Assembly: GCF_030272615.1 (NCBI RefSeq)
Contig: NC_081405.1
Coordinates: 27,358,272-27,422,271, forward strand
Direction of reading: 5' to 3'
DNA: 64,000 nucleotides
Source of the DNA: Cryptomeria japonica
Lineage: Eukaryota > Streptophyta > Pinopsida > Cupressales > Cupressaceae
The position numbers and the translations under genes are program-made. Positions 36,401 through 48,082 of this stretch are shown here, one piece after another. Under the pieces are notes generated by a model that saw nothing but the letters and a program-made list of their open reading frames with translations, was not told the DNA's origin and did not search any database. Position 1 is the stretch's first letter, and each line of letters begins with the position of its first letter.

Positions 36401-37667
36401 CTATGGTGGAGGGATATATGGTATACCAGACTATGGTGTACATTTCTGAATATCTTCCTAAGTTTGCAACAAAGATCCACGTGGATCACATTTGGGATCC
36501 CAACACCATTAACAAATTCGAAGGGGAGTACTTGATGGGGAAAGGTAGATTGAGGAAAGTGAGAGGTAATTATTAGATGTTATTGTAGTTAATTAATTCT
36601 TAATCTTCAAAATAAATCGACTGTAAGACATCTATTTATTTTTTGTACAATTGGTCGAGAGTGGGATGCACTACATTTGTATATTGCAAACAATCTTGAT
36701 TGGATGATGGTATGGATTGAACGTTGTCAACATTCTGGACGCACGTTAACATGGGAAGGTGTGGCTTCATTGGTTAAAGAAGCACATCATAATGGAGATT
36801 CCAATGTTATGCAAAGGGAAATTGATTTAGCATATGGTTTAAGAGATAAACAGGTACGTATAAATTTATTAATCACCCATATGTTTATCAACTCACAATG
36901 CAATAAATTTTACATGTTTGACATATCGCAGGTCAAACACCACAATGCTATGTGCTACAATGGTCATAAATTTTGCATTAAAAAGTTGGATGACACGAAG
37001 AAAACTTGTGATTCTGGCATCACTGCAGTCTTTGAGGTGAAAAATATTTCATCGAGAAATGACATTCATCCTCAATAGTCTCCAAATCAATACCATGGCA
37101 TTTTGGATGATATACTTGAGTGTGACTTTAATTCCTTCAAATTAGTTTTGTTCGTCGTCAAATGGTATAGGCTACAATTGAATAAAAATGATCCTGATAG
37201 AACTGTTATTGAACATGATAATGGTTTTATAATGCTAAATACAAGGTCATTTGAACCAGTTGGGGATGAGCCCTATGTTCTTCCAAGCCAATGTGAGCAA
37301 GTATTTTACTCAGAGGTTCCACATAAACCGGGTTGGTCATTTGTTGTTAGACATGATCCAAGAGGAAGGTCGATAAAGTATAATGTGATGGAAAAAGAAG
37401 ATACCGAAGAAGTAGAAGATGAAGTGGATGATGATCACGATTGACAATTTCACTATGACGATGAAGAAGAAGAAGAAGAAGAAGAAGAAGAAGAAGAAGA
37501 AGAAGAAGAAGAAGAAGATGATGATGATGATGATGACGGTGATGGTGATGATGATGGCGAAGACGTTGATGATGATGACGACGACGACGACGACGATGAC
37601 GACAACGATGACGACAACGACGACAACGACGACGACGATGACGACGACGACGACGATGACGACGACG

Positions 37668-37762
<95 letters not shown>

Positions 37763-37801
37763 GGCGATGATGACCTTGATGTTCATGATGATGAAGAATG
37801 A
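33439..37801 (+). pseudogene. CACTA transposase gene TNPD/Tnp2-like, multi-exon, with premature stops
   Basis: Exons by GT/AG and domain continuity (approximate): 33439-33642 (Transpos_assoc, MSDNINEQQNKETIARLWSN, C.CPC, HC..HG), 33745-about 34100, 34188-34747, about 34840-35024, 35108-35345, about 35395-35867, 35972-36051, 36153-36565, about 36659-36852 and 36932-37801. The Tnp2 core includes CPNDHIIYHKQHE, CPKCHISRY, LVADGVNPFGEM and WNGVTMYDV..F.LHAMLLWTI. The DUF4218 region includes LPPAFFNAQEHYLIHQVEEI and HLKFLKALVRQRAHPEGSMV. The DUF4216 region includes VVKWYRL, EPYVLPSQCEQVFYSEV and W.FVVRHDPRG. The protein would cut and join element ends. Premature stops: TGA 33544, about 35022, 35291, 36163 and 37442, and TAG 37076. 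Most fit CGA-to-TGA. Confidence 0.85.
37456..37800 (+). repeat. GAN trinucleotide array encoding a Glu/Asp tail
   Basis: An uninterrupted GAA run, then mixed GAT/GAC/AAC, then a long GAT run, all in phase with the DUF4216 exon. The frame ends in TGA at 37799-37801. It encodes an almost purely Asp/Glu tail of about 110 residues. Upstream exon 2 is also acidic (EDNDPMEDDDHEPENTIEDD). Confidence 0.9.
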
Positions 37802-38228
37802 AATGTATGAGGAATGCGATTAGTATATTATCTATTTAATATTGACTTCTTGATAGAATTTTTTTTACATAATTAATTCATTTTGTTTTGAATTCTAATG
37901 CCATTACATAATTAATTCATGATGCACCTTTTAATATGGATATGGAGATAGGGAGTGTGACTATTTATGTGACAATTTTTGAACTGTGTTTATTTATGGA
38001 AATTGGATTGTTTATTAGCTATGTGACTATTTATGTGACCATTTAGTTGAGGATCCTGCATAGTCTACATAAAGTAAAGGTAAGGAATTAAAAAATTTAC
38101 AATGATTTTGATGACAACATCTTTTTAATATTTAATACTCTTTTTGTCTACAAATTTCATGTTGTTCATGTTGTGTATGATGTAATTTCGCTAACGTTTT
38201 TTATATTTTTTCTTTGTCACAGGCCGAC

Positions 38229-41200
38229 ATGGATCCATCACATATCGCAGACAGAGATGTACCTTGCGACACTTCTACTGAGCAGGTAAACCTCATTGTA
38301 ATTGTACAAATTACGTAGAAGCAAAGTGTTACATTATTATGTTCTTTTTTTTAGTGATTTATACTAATTTTGTAATTGTTAATGATATTCTTGACACAGA
38401 CGGATGTTCAGGGAAAGGGAAAGGGAGTTGCAGTACCTGAGCACCTTTCTATTGATGTGGAATCATTAGGGCTAAGCAATGATGACCCTGAAGATCCCAC
38501 AGACCTTGTGAAATTCTTTAAAATGCCTCTTATAAAAATTAGAAAAGAGATTGTTGCTTTGGCAGTCGTGCATCCTACCACTGATGAGATATGACAGAGG
38601 GTGGAATTATTGTATAAGAAAACAAAAAACTTGCAAGCATTAATGAAAGCTTTAATTATAACAAAAGTTCAATAATGGTTTATATTTTATTCTCTTTTTA
38701 TGTCATTAACTAAAATATGTACATATTGTTTTTACAGCAATTTATCCGCCCTCATGAAAGTCGTTCCTACGATCAGGGTGTTGCAGGATCAGGTGATGAC
38801 GATTTTCTTGTATTATCACTTGCTTGGCTTATCACTCTGAGTACCCAAAACAAATCATACTTCATACTGTCAATTTTCAAAATAAAGGTTCATCCTTGTT
38901 TACAATTCTTGCACTTTTCATATATTTAATGTTTGATATATTTAATGTATTATTCTTTAGGTGCTGTCAATGTTACTGTGCAAATGTTGATGCCGCCTCA
39001 TTAGAGGTCACCCTCACTTGTATTTTCTTCTGCAATGTCGACAACACATAGCATGCAGACATCCTCTAGTGCACGTCATATTGGCCCGCCCACTGTTGGT
39101 AGATCCCTCTTTTGCTCTATCTTCTGTCATGTGTTTATTTCCCTTCAAGCGTTCTTTCTTGAATTCTAATGCCATTTCATAGTGGATTCATTTTTTGCAG
39201 GAGGAGATGCACATGAGGATGTGCCACAGGCAACTACTGCTGATAACATAGCATCGTTTCCTGGATCTTCTCGTATTGCTAGTACGGGAACATTGCAGGC
39301 CACATTCGTGGTGAGCGATGAAGAAATGATTCCCTTAAAGATACAAAAGGTTCCAGGTACTTTAAAATTATTATTATATATACTCTAATTGTAATTTACT
39401 TTATGATCACTCGTTTTGGACTAATGATCCCATGAATTTTTTGCAGGCAATGATATTTTCTATAAACATCTTAGTGACATTGCATTGCAGATATTTGGGC
39501 CCACCATACGTAAAAGGTGGTACATCATATGTGAACTAACCCTTATCCACTCTTGATTTCATATCATTGCTAGAATACTTTTCCTTTGATCCATTTCTTG
39601 AAGTGTAATAAATGTAGCGTCAGTTCCTTTCTGAATCTAACAGGTTTGTTTTTGCTTTAAAAGGTGGAATGACCAAGAAAAAAGGTTAAAAGATGAATTG
39701 ACAAACCAAATGGTTGAGTGGTTTGGAAATGACACCTTTGACAAAACCAAGCTCCTTGAAAAAGCTGGCACATATCTAAAGTATGTGAGGGACCAATACA
39801 GGACCCATTTGGAGAGGAACCTAAAGTACGAGCGTCCCCCCATGATTCCAAAGAGGGAGTGGAAGGACCTGATTTTGGATGCCAAGGAGAGAATTGAAAG
39901 GAAAAAAGGAAATACACCAGTAGACGCCAGAAGAAGGTACGGGATACTATTAAGAATGTAATTATGTACTAATTAATTACTCTTTATATTTATATAATCT
40001 AACATATTTCAAACTTTTTATAGACTGAGTGACACGTCAAAGGCAACCAAGGCAAGGCAAGTAAAGCATGGGCAACACAAACTCTGCTCTAGTGGTTACA
40101 TGAAACTTGCTGCACGAATTGTAAGTATCTCATGTAAACTCCCATATTGTCTCAAAATATTAATAAATTGCAAACATACCATGCAATAACTTGTCTCAAA
40201 CAATGCAAGCAAAATTCACGGTACCAAGCAAAAATGCAGGGCTCTGAATTCAATAGAGCGCCCACAGAAGATGACAAAAGAATTGCCTACCAACAAGGCT
40301 ATTCAGCCATGGCTGATCAGCTACGAGAATTGAGTGGGCATACACAACATTCAAGTGCATCCGTCACATAGGTAAATATGCTAAATGGAAGTTGTTTCAA
40401 ATTGAATACTTTTGTAGCATCCTAAAATTGTGACACTTGCAATTTCGACCGCATTTGGGTCTTCACGATGGCGGCGCAACACTGAACCTGAATGGAGACC
40501 CCGAAACTTGCTTATGACACCAAAAACTGCATTTTTCAGCACCCTAGCCTGATCCTCCTTGCACCCTGCTGTCCTGGGAGGTGGGACCATGGCGCCCAGC
40601 GCCCTGGTCCTTCAAGACTAGGGCGCCCAGCGCCCTGGTCCCCCAGGACCATGGCGCCCAGTGCCCTGGTCCCTGGCCCTATTTTGGGCCCGGTCTCTTA
40701 TGGGGCTTCGGGTCTTTAAGTTTGCAAATTGGAAAATAATGTTTCCTGGTCGGCCTAAGGTCGGGAAAATCAGTCTATCAACCCTAATTGACAAGTATAT
40801 AAACTACATTTCCTCTCCCATTTTGGTAGATGGAAAAAAGGCGAAAACGATATTCAAACATTCAAGCATTCAAGCATTCAAGCATTCAAGCATTTCTTCA
40901 AGCAATTGATCATTCTAAGTCTCCATTCAAGGCTAAGTGTTGCATTCAAGACAAGGATTCAACCATTGAAGAGGAGATCACATACAACATACTACATACA
41001 TTACACCTTTGCATGTAAGAATACAAACATTCTTACAACAAGGTATCAGTACTTGTTTACATTACAAACATTTACATTTACAGCATTCTCATTTCTTGGT
41101 TAATTCCAAAATCGGGGTTTGACCTAAAGGCAAACCCCTCATCCCTAACCCCCCAATCGTCCTCTCTTTTCTGTGTGTAGGTTGCAGGTACGCGGCTGTA

Positions 41201-42364
41201 ATTGAAGATCTGGAATCCTTGTGCAGAGACGAACAGATCCCCCTTCGTTTCGCGGATTTTTCGGAGGACCGTGTGCACGCCGGGCGCCATCGTCCAGTCA
41301 ACTTTTGCTCAAATTTGCAGAACAACACCGTCTCGACATTTTACTACTAATTCCAGGTCCGGAGCTTCATTCCATATCCCTATCTCTGTTTATAAGCGAA
41401 TCTTTCCTACTTTACATGCATTCCTAGTTCAATCTTTCTATCTACATTCTTTACAAAAGAGGGTATCCTTGATGTCACAACCCTTGAAACTCATTTAGAA
41501 TCCAATCTTGCATTGTGTGGGATTGGATCTTGTGGGTTTCAACCCCTCTTTTGAATGTAAAGTCTCTCCTAAGTGAAAACCATCAACCCTAGTGACTCTC
41601 CCTTCTCTCTCCTTGGAGTTGGGGAGGGGAGAACAACTAGGGTTCGATTTTTCCGCTTTACAACTTTACCAATAATCTAATTGATGTTGAGTTCCAACAT
41701 AAAGTGACAATATTTGTTTTAAATAAGCAAGCAATGATATCAATGTACATGTCATTGGAATGCAGCCTGCTAATTGTGAAACACCACCTGCACGTGAAGG
41801 TCCGGATGTGCATCCGAGTAGTGGAGGTATTCATTTGCTATTCAAATTTATTAATCTAGCTATTAATACAATTAAACATCTTAATTTGTAATTAGAGTAG
41901 TAATTAATGTAACCTTTCTTGTTAATATTTTAGAGCATGTAGTCGGTGGTGAGCAAGTGGAGCATGATCTGGGTACACAACCTCAAGAACGTGATGTTCC
42001 CCACTCAGGTAAAGAGGACCACTGTTATTGCTTTAAACAAATATAATTGCAATTGGTGTTCAGCATGTTGAGGTTGAGGCTACACAAAATGATGTGGCCC
42101 CATCAGGTAAAGAGCACAGCAATTATGTTCTCTAAATTAATGAAATACTTGTAACAATAATTTTATTTTTTTGAAATTAATCCATTTCTTTGTTATTGCA
42201 GAGGACCCCCCTTCGCTTCAGTGTCCTTGTCCTCAGTATAGGACTAGGCATACATTGAGATCACGAGCAGTTGGTGGAACATCTGTAGAGGGGGGAAATG
42301 ATGAAGACACCGATGTTCCACTTAGTCTTTTCATAGCTTCAAAGAAAAAACAAAGAAAGAAATG
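38229..42364 (+). pseudogene. CACTA TNPA-like gene (Transposase_24-like), multi-exon
   Basis: Starts MDPSHIADRDVPCDTSTEQ after an acceptor-like CACAG. Exons (approximate): 38229-38285, 38400-38690, 38739-38795, 39202-39356, 39448-39511, 39661-39936, 40024-40120, about 40230-40371, 41764-41826, 41934-42007, about 42065-42106 and 42203-42364. The exon at 39661 (WNDQEKRLKDELTNQMVEWF, then ERPPMIPKREWKDLILDAKE) and the next one (ATKARQVKHGQHKLCSSGYM) match the plant En/Spm Transposase_24 pattern with its K..H..G..S motif. The protein ends SLFIASKKKQRKK, a basic tail. In En/Spm such proteins bind subterminal repeats. TGA at 38592 and TAG at 40370 disrupt it. A 1250-bp solo LTR sits in the intron before 41764. 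Confidence 0.7.
40413..41662 (+). mobile_element. Solo LTR in a TNPA-like intron, TSD ACTTT
   Basis: Starts TGTAGCATCC and ends CCGCTTTACA (TG...CA), 1250 bp, flanked by ACTTT at 40408-40412 and 41663-41667. It is GC-richer than its host. It contains a 31-bp minisatellite (three units from 40591, 40622 and 40653 sharing GGCGCCCAG.GCCCTGGTCC) and an 8-bp ATTCAAGC tandem repeat near 40851-40895. No second LTR or internal region, so it formed by LTR recombination after inserting into the CACTA element. Strand is nominal. Confidence 0.85.
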
Positions 42365-43587
42365 ATTGTAATCTAACTTATTTTATAATGACTGATTTTT
42401 ATGTGTTAGTGAATGTAATTATGTGTTAATTAATGGTTATGGATGATATGTGTTAATTAATATTGATGAATGTTGCATGTTAATTAATGTTAATCAATGT
42501 TATGTGCTAATGAACGTTATGTGATATTAATGAATGAATGCTATATTTTATTAATGGTAGAAAGAATTAATGAATGAATGTTATAAGATGTTAATGGGGA
42601 ATTTAGAGTGATGTTAGGGGGGGGGAGGGGCCAAATGAGCTTCCACCTTCACGTGGTTGGCCCTGTTAAGTAGAGAATATTAAAATTCTCGAAACCAAGC
42701 GAAGCTCAACAAGGTAACACACTTTTCAATATTTCATTATGTTGCACAGTTAATCTTATTGAATAATGTATATTGAATCTTAATTGCAGGGTCCAACAGA
42801 TATGAGTTGCTTCTAGTGTTGATATCCAAGGTGGGACTGCAAAAGTTATGAATATGCCTCATCCTTGTAAGTTTTTTTATTACAACTCCTAATGCTTGAG
42901 ACTAAACTTTTTGTTCTTGATGTTTTTCACTAGTTGTCATAACCTCTAACTTTGATGCTTGTGCCTTAATAGAACTATATGTTTCTTGTATGCATACCAA
43001 TGCCTTATCCAGGCCATAGAGTCATCTAAGTTTAAACAATACTCCCACAATCAAATATCTCCACACATCCCATCACCTCCGCTTCTATAAAACCCCACAT
43101 ATACCTGACATACATAAGAATTTACCCTTATCAAACTAGACTGCATTCATCAAATTCAAAATCTCCCACAAGGAATTTACTGATAGAAATGCTTCATGCA
43201 TATTTAATTTCCCTCCTGGAAAGAAAAGCTAAGAAACGCCTCTATTTAAGATTGCCTTACAATCCATACTCAAATGAATAACCCTAGATTACTCATATTG
43301 AAAACAGTAAATATTTACAAGTAGACAATAAGGCAACACAAAATTTAGGCTCGAAAGTTGATAGTTTGTATATTGATATTAATTTTGAGAAAATATTATA
43401 AAACTCAGAGTATTCTCCATAAGACTAGAAAAAAGCTCAGACAAATTTCTGCAGCGTTTTCTTACAATTACTTGCGATCATTTTTTTAGGAGTCCTGGTA
43501 TCCATTTATAATAGTATGGATACATACAAGCTTTGGACCCTTCAAAAGAAAGTTTGTTACAAACAATCGGTCCTTTTCAAGAAGCGG
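42365..43587. other. CACTA spacer between the convergent gene 3' ends
   Basis: AT-rich. About 42385-42600 is rich in short GTTAATTAATG / TGAATG(T/A)TA repeats. A G-run (TTAGGGGGGGGGAGGGG) is at about 42615-42631. A candidate exon-intron-exon (AACAAG|GTAACA ... TTGCAG|GGTCC) spans 42700-42890 without a recognised product. From 43000 the DNA is probably the 3' untranslated part of the minus-strand gene. Confidence 0.4.
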
Positions 43588-46500
43588 TTATAAGTCCTTT
43601 TCAGCATCTAAGGCTTCCTCTACTTGTTGTTCTATTGCAACCTCCTGTAACTGCTCCTGAGCATCTTCTTTTTGTCCCATATACTTATCTTTCCAGTCTT
43701 GATACACATCATCACTAGGCCAAGTAAAACTAGCAATCTTCTGTTTCATATCTTCTAGCCACTTCCAAGTGACTCGTACATGCCCAATCTTTGTTTCTAT
43801 GAAACCATAATGAGATTTCACTTTTTCAATTTCCTCAATTGTTTGGACAAATAAGGATGTGTCATCAGTACTAATAATCTGATTGACCCTTAGGGACAAA
43901 TTGTGGTCCACCTCCTTTAACCAAGTCTTCTCTTCCTTTAGCTAGACAGGACCAATGAAACCTCTTGGATACATTTCAAATTTATGATTTGAATATTCTT
44001 TCCTATAAAGTTGGGCTTTTCTTTTTATACCTGCTCCTTCCACTAAAAGAATATTCATCTCTTTTATAAACTCACATGTGGACCTTAGATTGTCATTCTC
44101 TTCTGCATCTGCATGGGAAGAACACATGAGCTCTAACTCTTTACCTCTAGGCACCCACTTATTCAGGATTGGTTCCAAAGTGGCTTCTTCTTCTCTAAAT
44201 TTGATCAAAATCTCAAGAATCCTCTTCATATTTATGTATACATTGGAGGTTTTCACTGAGTTAGCAAACTTCAAGATGGTGGCTTTCACCTTCTCCTCAT
44301 ATTTGTTTGCATACAATGTCTGAGCTTGTTTCAATTTTTCCAACTCATGTTGGACATTTTCAGGTAATTGGGAACTAGAAGGCATAGGAGAAGGGGGATA
44401 TTCAATTATGGGACTAGTAGGAGGGGGTCTTGCTAGAGAGGAGGCTATCATGAGTGTGGAAGATTCACTGGGATGATATTGACCTGCCAGTTGACTCTGG
44501 AGTCTAGCAATTATGTTGTCTCTAATGGCTATTCCTTCTTTAGCATCATTGTAAGCTTTTAAAATAGTCTCCAAATTCAATTGGAGATTAGCCTTTTCTT
44601 GTGCCTCTTTCTCTGCCACCGCAACACTGAATTTTGCAGTCTCTAGGACTGTGCTTGCAACCTCCACTACCCTTGTGTCTTGGACTCTTTTAACTATCAT
44701 GCCTCCTAAGAGGCTAGAATCTGATGCATCCTTCCTTCTTTTGTTTTCATCCTTCTTTAAAGACCACATGACAAGAGCAGCATTATCCTTGTCGAATGTC
44801 ACTCCTTCCATAGGCTTTGTTTCTTTCCTCACTGCATCAAGCACTAAGGCATCAGCTATATCCCATTCAGGGAGAATCAACACACCAGCCTTTGCTACCA
44901 TTTCTCTTCCTTTCTCAGGGGTGATTGCTTTGAACTCCTCCATCATTTCTTGCTTAGCCTCTTCTTCTACCTAAGTTGTATTTTTAAGAGGCTGTTCACT
45001 TTTCCTCTGTTCACATCTAGTCTTGAATTGATCAATATTTTGCTTCCATAGAAACTGTATAAAAGCTCCTGATGTGACAAAATTATTGTCAGCTAGGAAT
45101 TCTTCACTAGCTTGCTTAACAGTAAGGTCCATTTCTTGGCCCTTTAACTCACCATCAGTCAAATCCATTTCAGCATTAGGTGGCTCTTCTGGCATCCCCT
45201 CTTGGGTCTCCTCATAGGTATAGGCAATCTCACCGAGACTCCCTAACTGCAATAATTGTTCAGCCACAGCTTGTTCATCTCCAATGTGGATAGGAGACTG
45301 AGATGGAGAATATTGAGGCTCATCAGTTTCAATTTCCTTTCCCACTCTCTGCTTCTTAGGGGAATCTTGGATGGCAATGACATCTTCAATTTTCCTCTTC
45401 CCTTTTGAAGTGGAAGGCTCACCTGTCACTGGCATTATCACAGTGTACTTTGACCTTTTGTGCTTTACATAGTCACCAGGTGGGATATCTCTAGCAAAGG
45501 CAGGCTTAGCCAATACCATCTTAGTCTTATCAAGCTCATTTTGCATTATGGCCTCCCTCTTTTCTTTTAAGGTTTGCATGAGATCTTCAAAATAAAGAAT
45601 CAGGAATTTTATTTTCTCCTCAAATGGATTGAAGCTAGAAAGGGGGTCATAGCCAGTGTCAAATTGAAGGATAAAATCAAGTGCTTTCTTATATGCCACC
45701 CACTTCTCCTTCCTCATTTCTTGTTCATTTAAGCTGAATTCATTTCTAATCAGATCTTCTGGGAACTGAAATTGATGTGGCCTACCTCTGCACACTACTC
45801 TTTTTCTGAACATGCCATTGAAAAAATCCTCGGGGTCTGCACATCTTGACACTGCAGTAGACAGCCTATAAAGAATTCTTCAAAAAATCTCCATCCACCC
45901 TTAGTGATCACAAAATGGTGAGCCATGGTAATAGTTGGGAAAATAGTCCCTTTACCTCTATTGGTTAGCTCTGCTTCTTGTACTCCCCCAATTTGTCTCA
46001 GGACTTCTACAATCCCTATCTTCAATGGGACCTGATAGGGTAGTAAAAAGGGGGTGCCTCTAAATCCAAACACTCTAAAAATAGTAGACACAGGGTACAA
46101 ATATATGTCTCCCCAATTGTGAACAATCTTGATATCCTCTGAAAACTCCTTTGGTCTGAGAAACTCCAAAAGAGCCTTAGGAATTCTAGGGTTTTCTCTG
46201 CATAGAAGAATCCTAATTTTAGATGCAAAGCATCTATCAAACTTTAAATAACTTGCATCTTCTCTATCCCAAGATAGAACAGTACTCCACAATTGCACTG
46301 GCATCTCCTCTTTATCCTTGACCTTAATCAAGTCCATCTCCTTTCCAAAATAATTAGCCCCTTTGAACAGAAGCATATGCATTAACATGGAGTACCATCC
46401 AAATGGCCTATCCACCTTACTATTTTTTATTCCTACTAGCCCTTTACGAATTGCATCAGCAAGGTATGAGGCATAATCAAATGTTATTGCTAGGGAGGGG

Positions 46501-47129
46501 TTTAGAATTTGTGCAATCATTAACATATAATGGGTTGGCATATTCTTTTCAGCATCCTCAACAAAAATCTGGCATAATGCCCAATACATGCCCTTAGCTC
46601 TCAGAGTGAATAGGTTGAGAGAGAATGGTTCCATTGTGTTGGGGCCTACAACTGTTAACCCCCCTATCTTTACAAAGAATTCTTTCAATGGGCCACTTCT
46701 AAGATGATTCCTTTGTGTGTTGTAAACCTAGGCTAACGACTCAAAGTCAATAGGTTCTAACAAATTGGAGGACTCACTGAGTTTAAACACTTTCCTGAAT
46801 TCATCTTCATTTATCTCAATCAAGACTGATCCCTTTATGTTCCTGATGCATCTTGCCACAGAGTCATAATTTTGTGCAATTAGGGCTAACAGATCTACAT
46901 CCATAAAAACACCTGGGACCACAAGCTTTCCTACATCCTGCTCCCATATGCCATTCAAAGGAGCTAGGGAATTCCTCTGCCCAAAACCGAATTTGAAGAG
47001 TCCTAAGCCTGACAATCCTATTTCAGGGTCCCTCAACCAATTACCCTTATCATAAAGGCCATCTCCAATTTTTAGACGAGGGTTATTAGGTACTAGCTCT
47101 TTAGTCTTAGCCCCAACATTGGTGGACAT
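43588..47129 (-). pseudogene. Large third gene of the CACTA element (about 1180 codons), three TAG stops and one frameshift
   Basis: Reads leftward from MSTNVGAKTKELVPNN at 47129 to TAA at 43588-43590. In-phase TAG codons lie at 46728-46730, 44971-44973 and 43942-43944, with one frame change inside 45795-45880. The N-terminal third carries the shared module: SVLIEINEDEFRKVFKLSES, KGMYWALCQIFVEDAEKNMP, ITFDYASYLADAIRKGLVGI and PFGWYSMLMHMLLFKGANYF. The middle has NLS-like GKRKIEDV and SPKKQRVGKE and acidic stretches. The C-terminal half is largely coiled coil with a proline-rich insert (RPPPTSPIIEYPPSPMPSSS). No catalytic motif is seen. Convergent with the transposase genes and divergent from the tandem array. 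Either a captured element or host gene, or a true third gene of this CACTA lineage. Function unknown. Confidence 0.7.
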
Positions 47130-47550
47130 GGTTAATTGCTCTAAAAAATCATCACAAATATTTTGGTCCTAGTAATTCACCTTCCCTGTCAATTCTCTTC
47201 TGGGTGCCATTCTAGTCAAACAATTATACCACTAGCAACTAGCACAAACCTCTAATGAAGTAATTCACACAACAGTATTTGAGAACAAACCAAGAGTTAT
47301 CAAGAAAAGCACAAGAAACCTGATTATTCGCCTGAAGAAAATCGCTCTGCAACAATTCGCCCTGCAACAAACTTCGATGAAACAATACCTACCAATCAAG
47401 TTGATGTGGACTCAAAAAGGACAAGTTGGCATTTAAGTTTTAGAAATTAACTCTGCATGCTTCGGCTTTCTTTTCAGAATTGAATTCGCCAAATCGAATT
47501 CAAAACTGGCTCCAACGGGTCATAATTCCTCTAAGTCTTTCCTCTGTTTC
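47130..47550 (-). promoter_or_regulatory. Upstream region of the minus-strand gene
   Basis: No ORF on either strand that I support. On the minus strand it reads as a 5' leader with GAAGAAA/GAGCGATTTT stretches directly before the first ATG. Repeats of the adjoining array begin at about 47550. A promoter role is inferred from position only. Confidence 0.35.
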
Positions 47551-48082
47551 TCTCTTTCGCTATTTCACAGAACATAAAACCCGTGCTCTTTTCTTTCACG
47601 AAACAACGCCGGTCGTTGGATCACGAGAACTTGCATCGCCTTTATCTCCGTTTGATCTCTTTGCTTTAGTGTCGGGCCCTACCTCCTTTTCACCACTTCG
47701 CGGACTTTAATAGTCGTTCACTTTTCCTTCGTGAGGCCGCGCCAAGCGTTAGATCAAACTCAAATCACCCGGCCTTTAACTCCAACCAGGACTGTCAATC
47801 CTTTTAATTAACCGCGCCTCATCTTGACGGCTAACGGTTTTCGCCATTTCGCTGAGGTTAAGCTATGGGCATCTTAGGGCCACGAAACAACGAGAAGCGT
47901 TGGATCAATCTTGAGATGAATGCCTTTTAAGTGGGCCCTTTACCCGGGAATTACTTACCCCACTTGTTCTTCGGTTAATAAACATCACATGGCAGTCGGC
48001 CATTAGCCCTGGAAACTCCTTTTTTTTCCACCCTTAATCCGCCACGTGTTCCCTTTTACTATTCCCACATAACTGCTGGTTA
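47550..48082. repeat. Degenerate subrepeats leading into the 564-bp array
   Basis: Three diverged copies, each about 125 bp, share an order: CTTTCGC.A.TTC.C(A/G)(G/A) block, then ACGAAACAACG..G..GTTGGATCA (or GTTAGATCA), then a GGGCCC-like block. Copies are around 47556, 47690 and 47836. The same order occurs three times within each 564-bp unit, so the whole zone grew from one short ancestor. Confidence 0.6.

Noticed and set aside
37337-37786. Minus-strand ORF of Ile/Val repeats with Phe runs and plus-strand Met/Thr repeats
   Set aside because: These are other-frame readings of the GAN trinucleotide array. The acidic frame continues the transposase exon and is the meaningful one.
40851-40895. 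CRISPR-like spacing of ATTCAAGC units
   Set aside because: Units are directly adjacent 8-mers with no spacers, inside a plant LTR. This is a simple tandem repeat.
45795-45880. Programmed frameshift in the CACTA minus-strand gene
   Set aside because: The -1 frame is closed by a TGA just after the only T-run, so slippage there would terminate. No suitable heptamer lies in the remaining window, so a plain indel is more likely.
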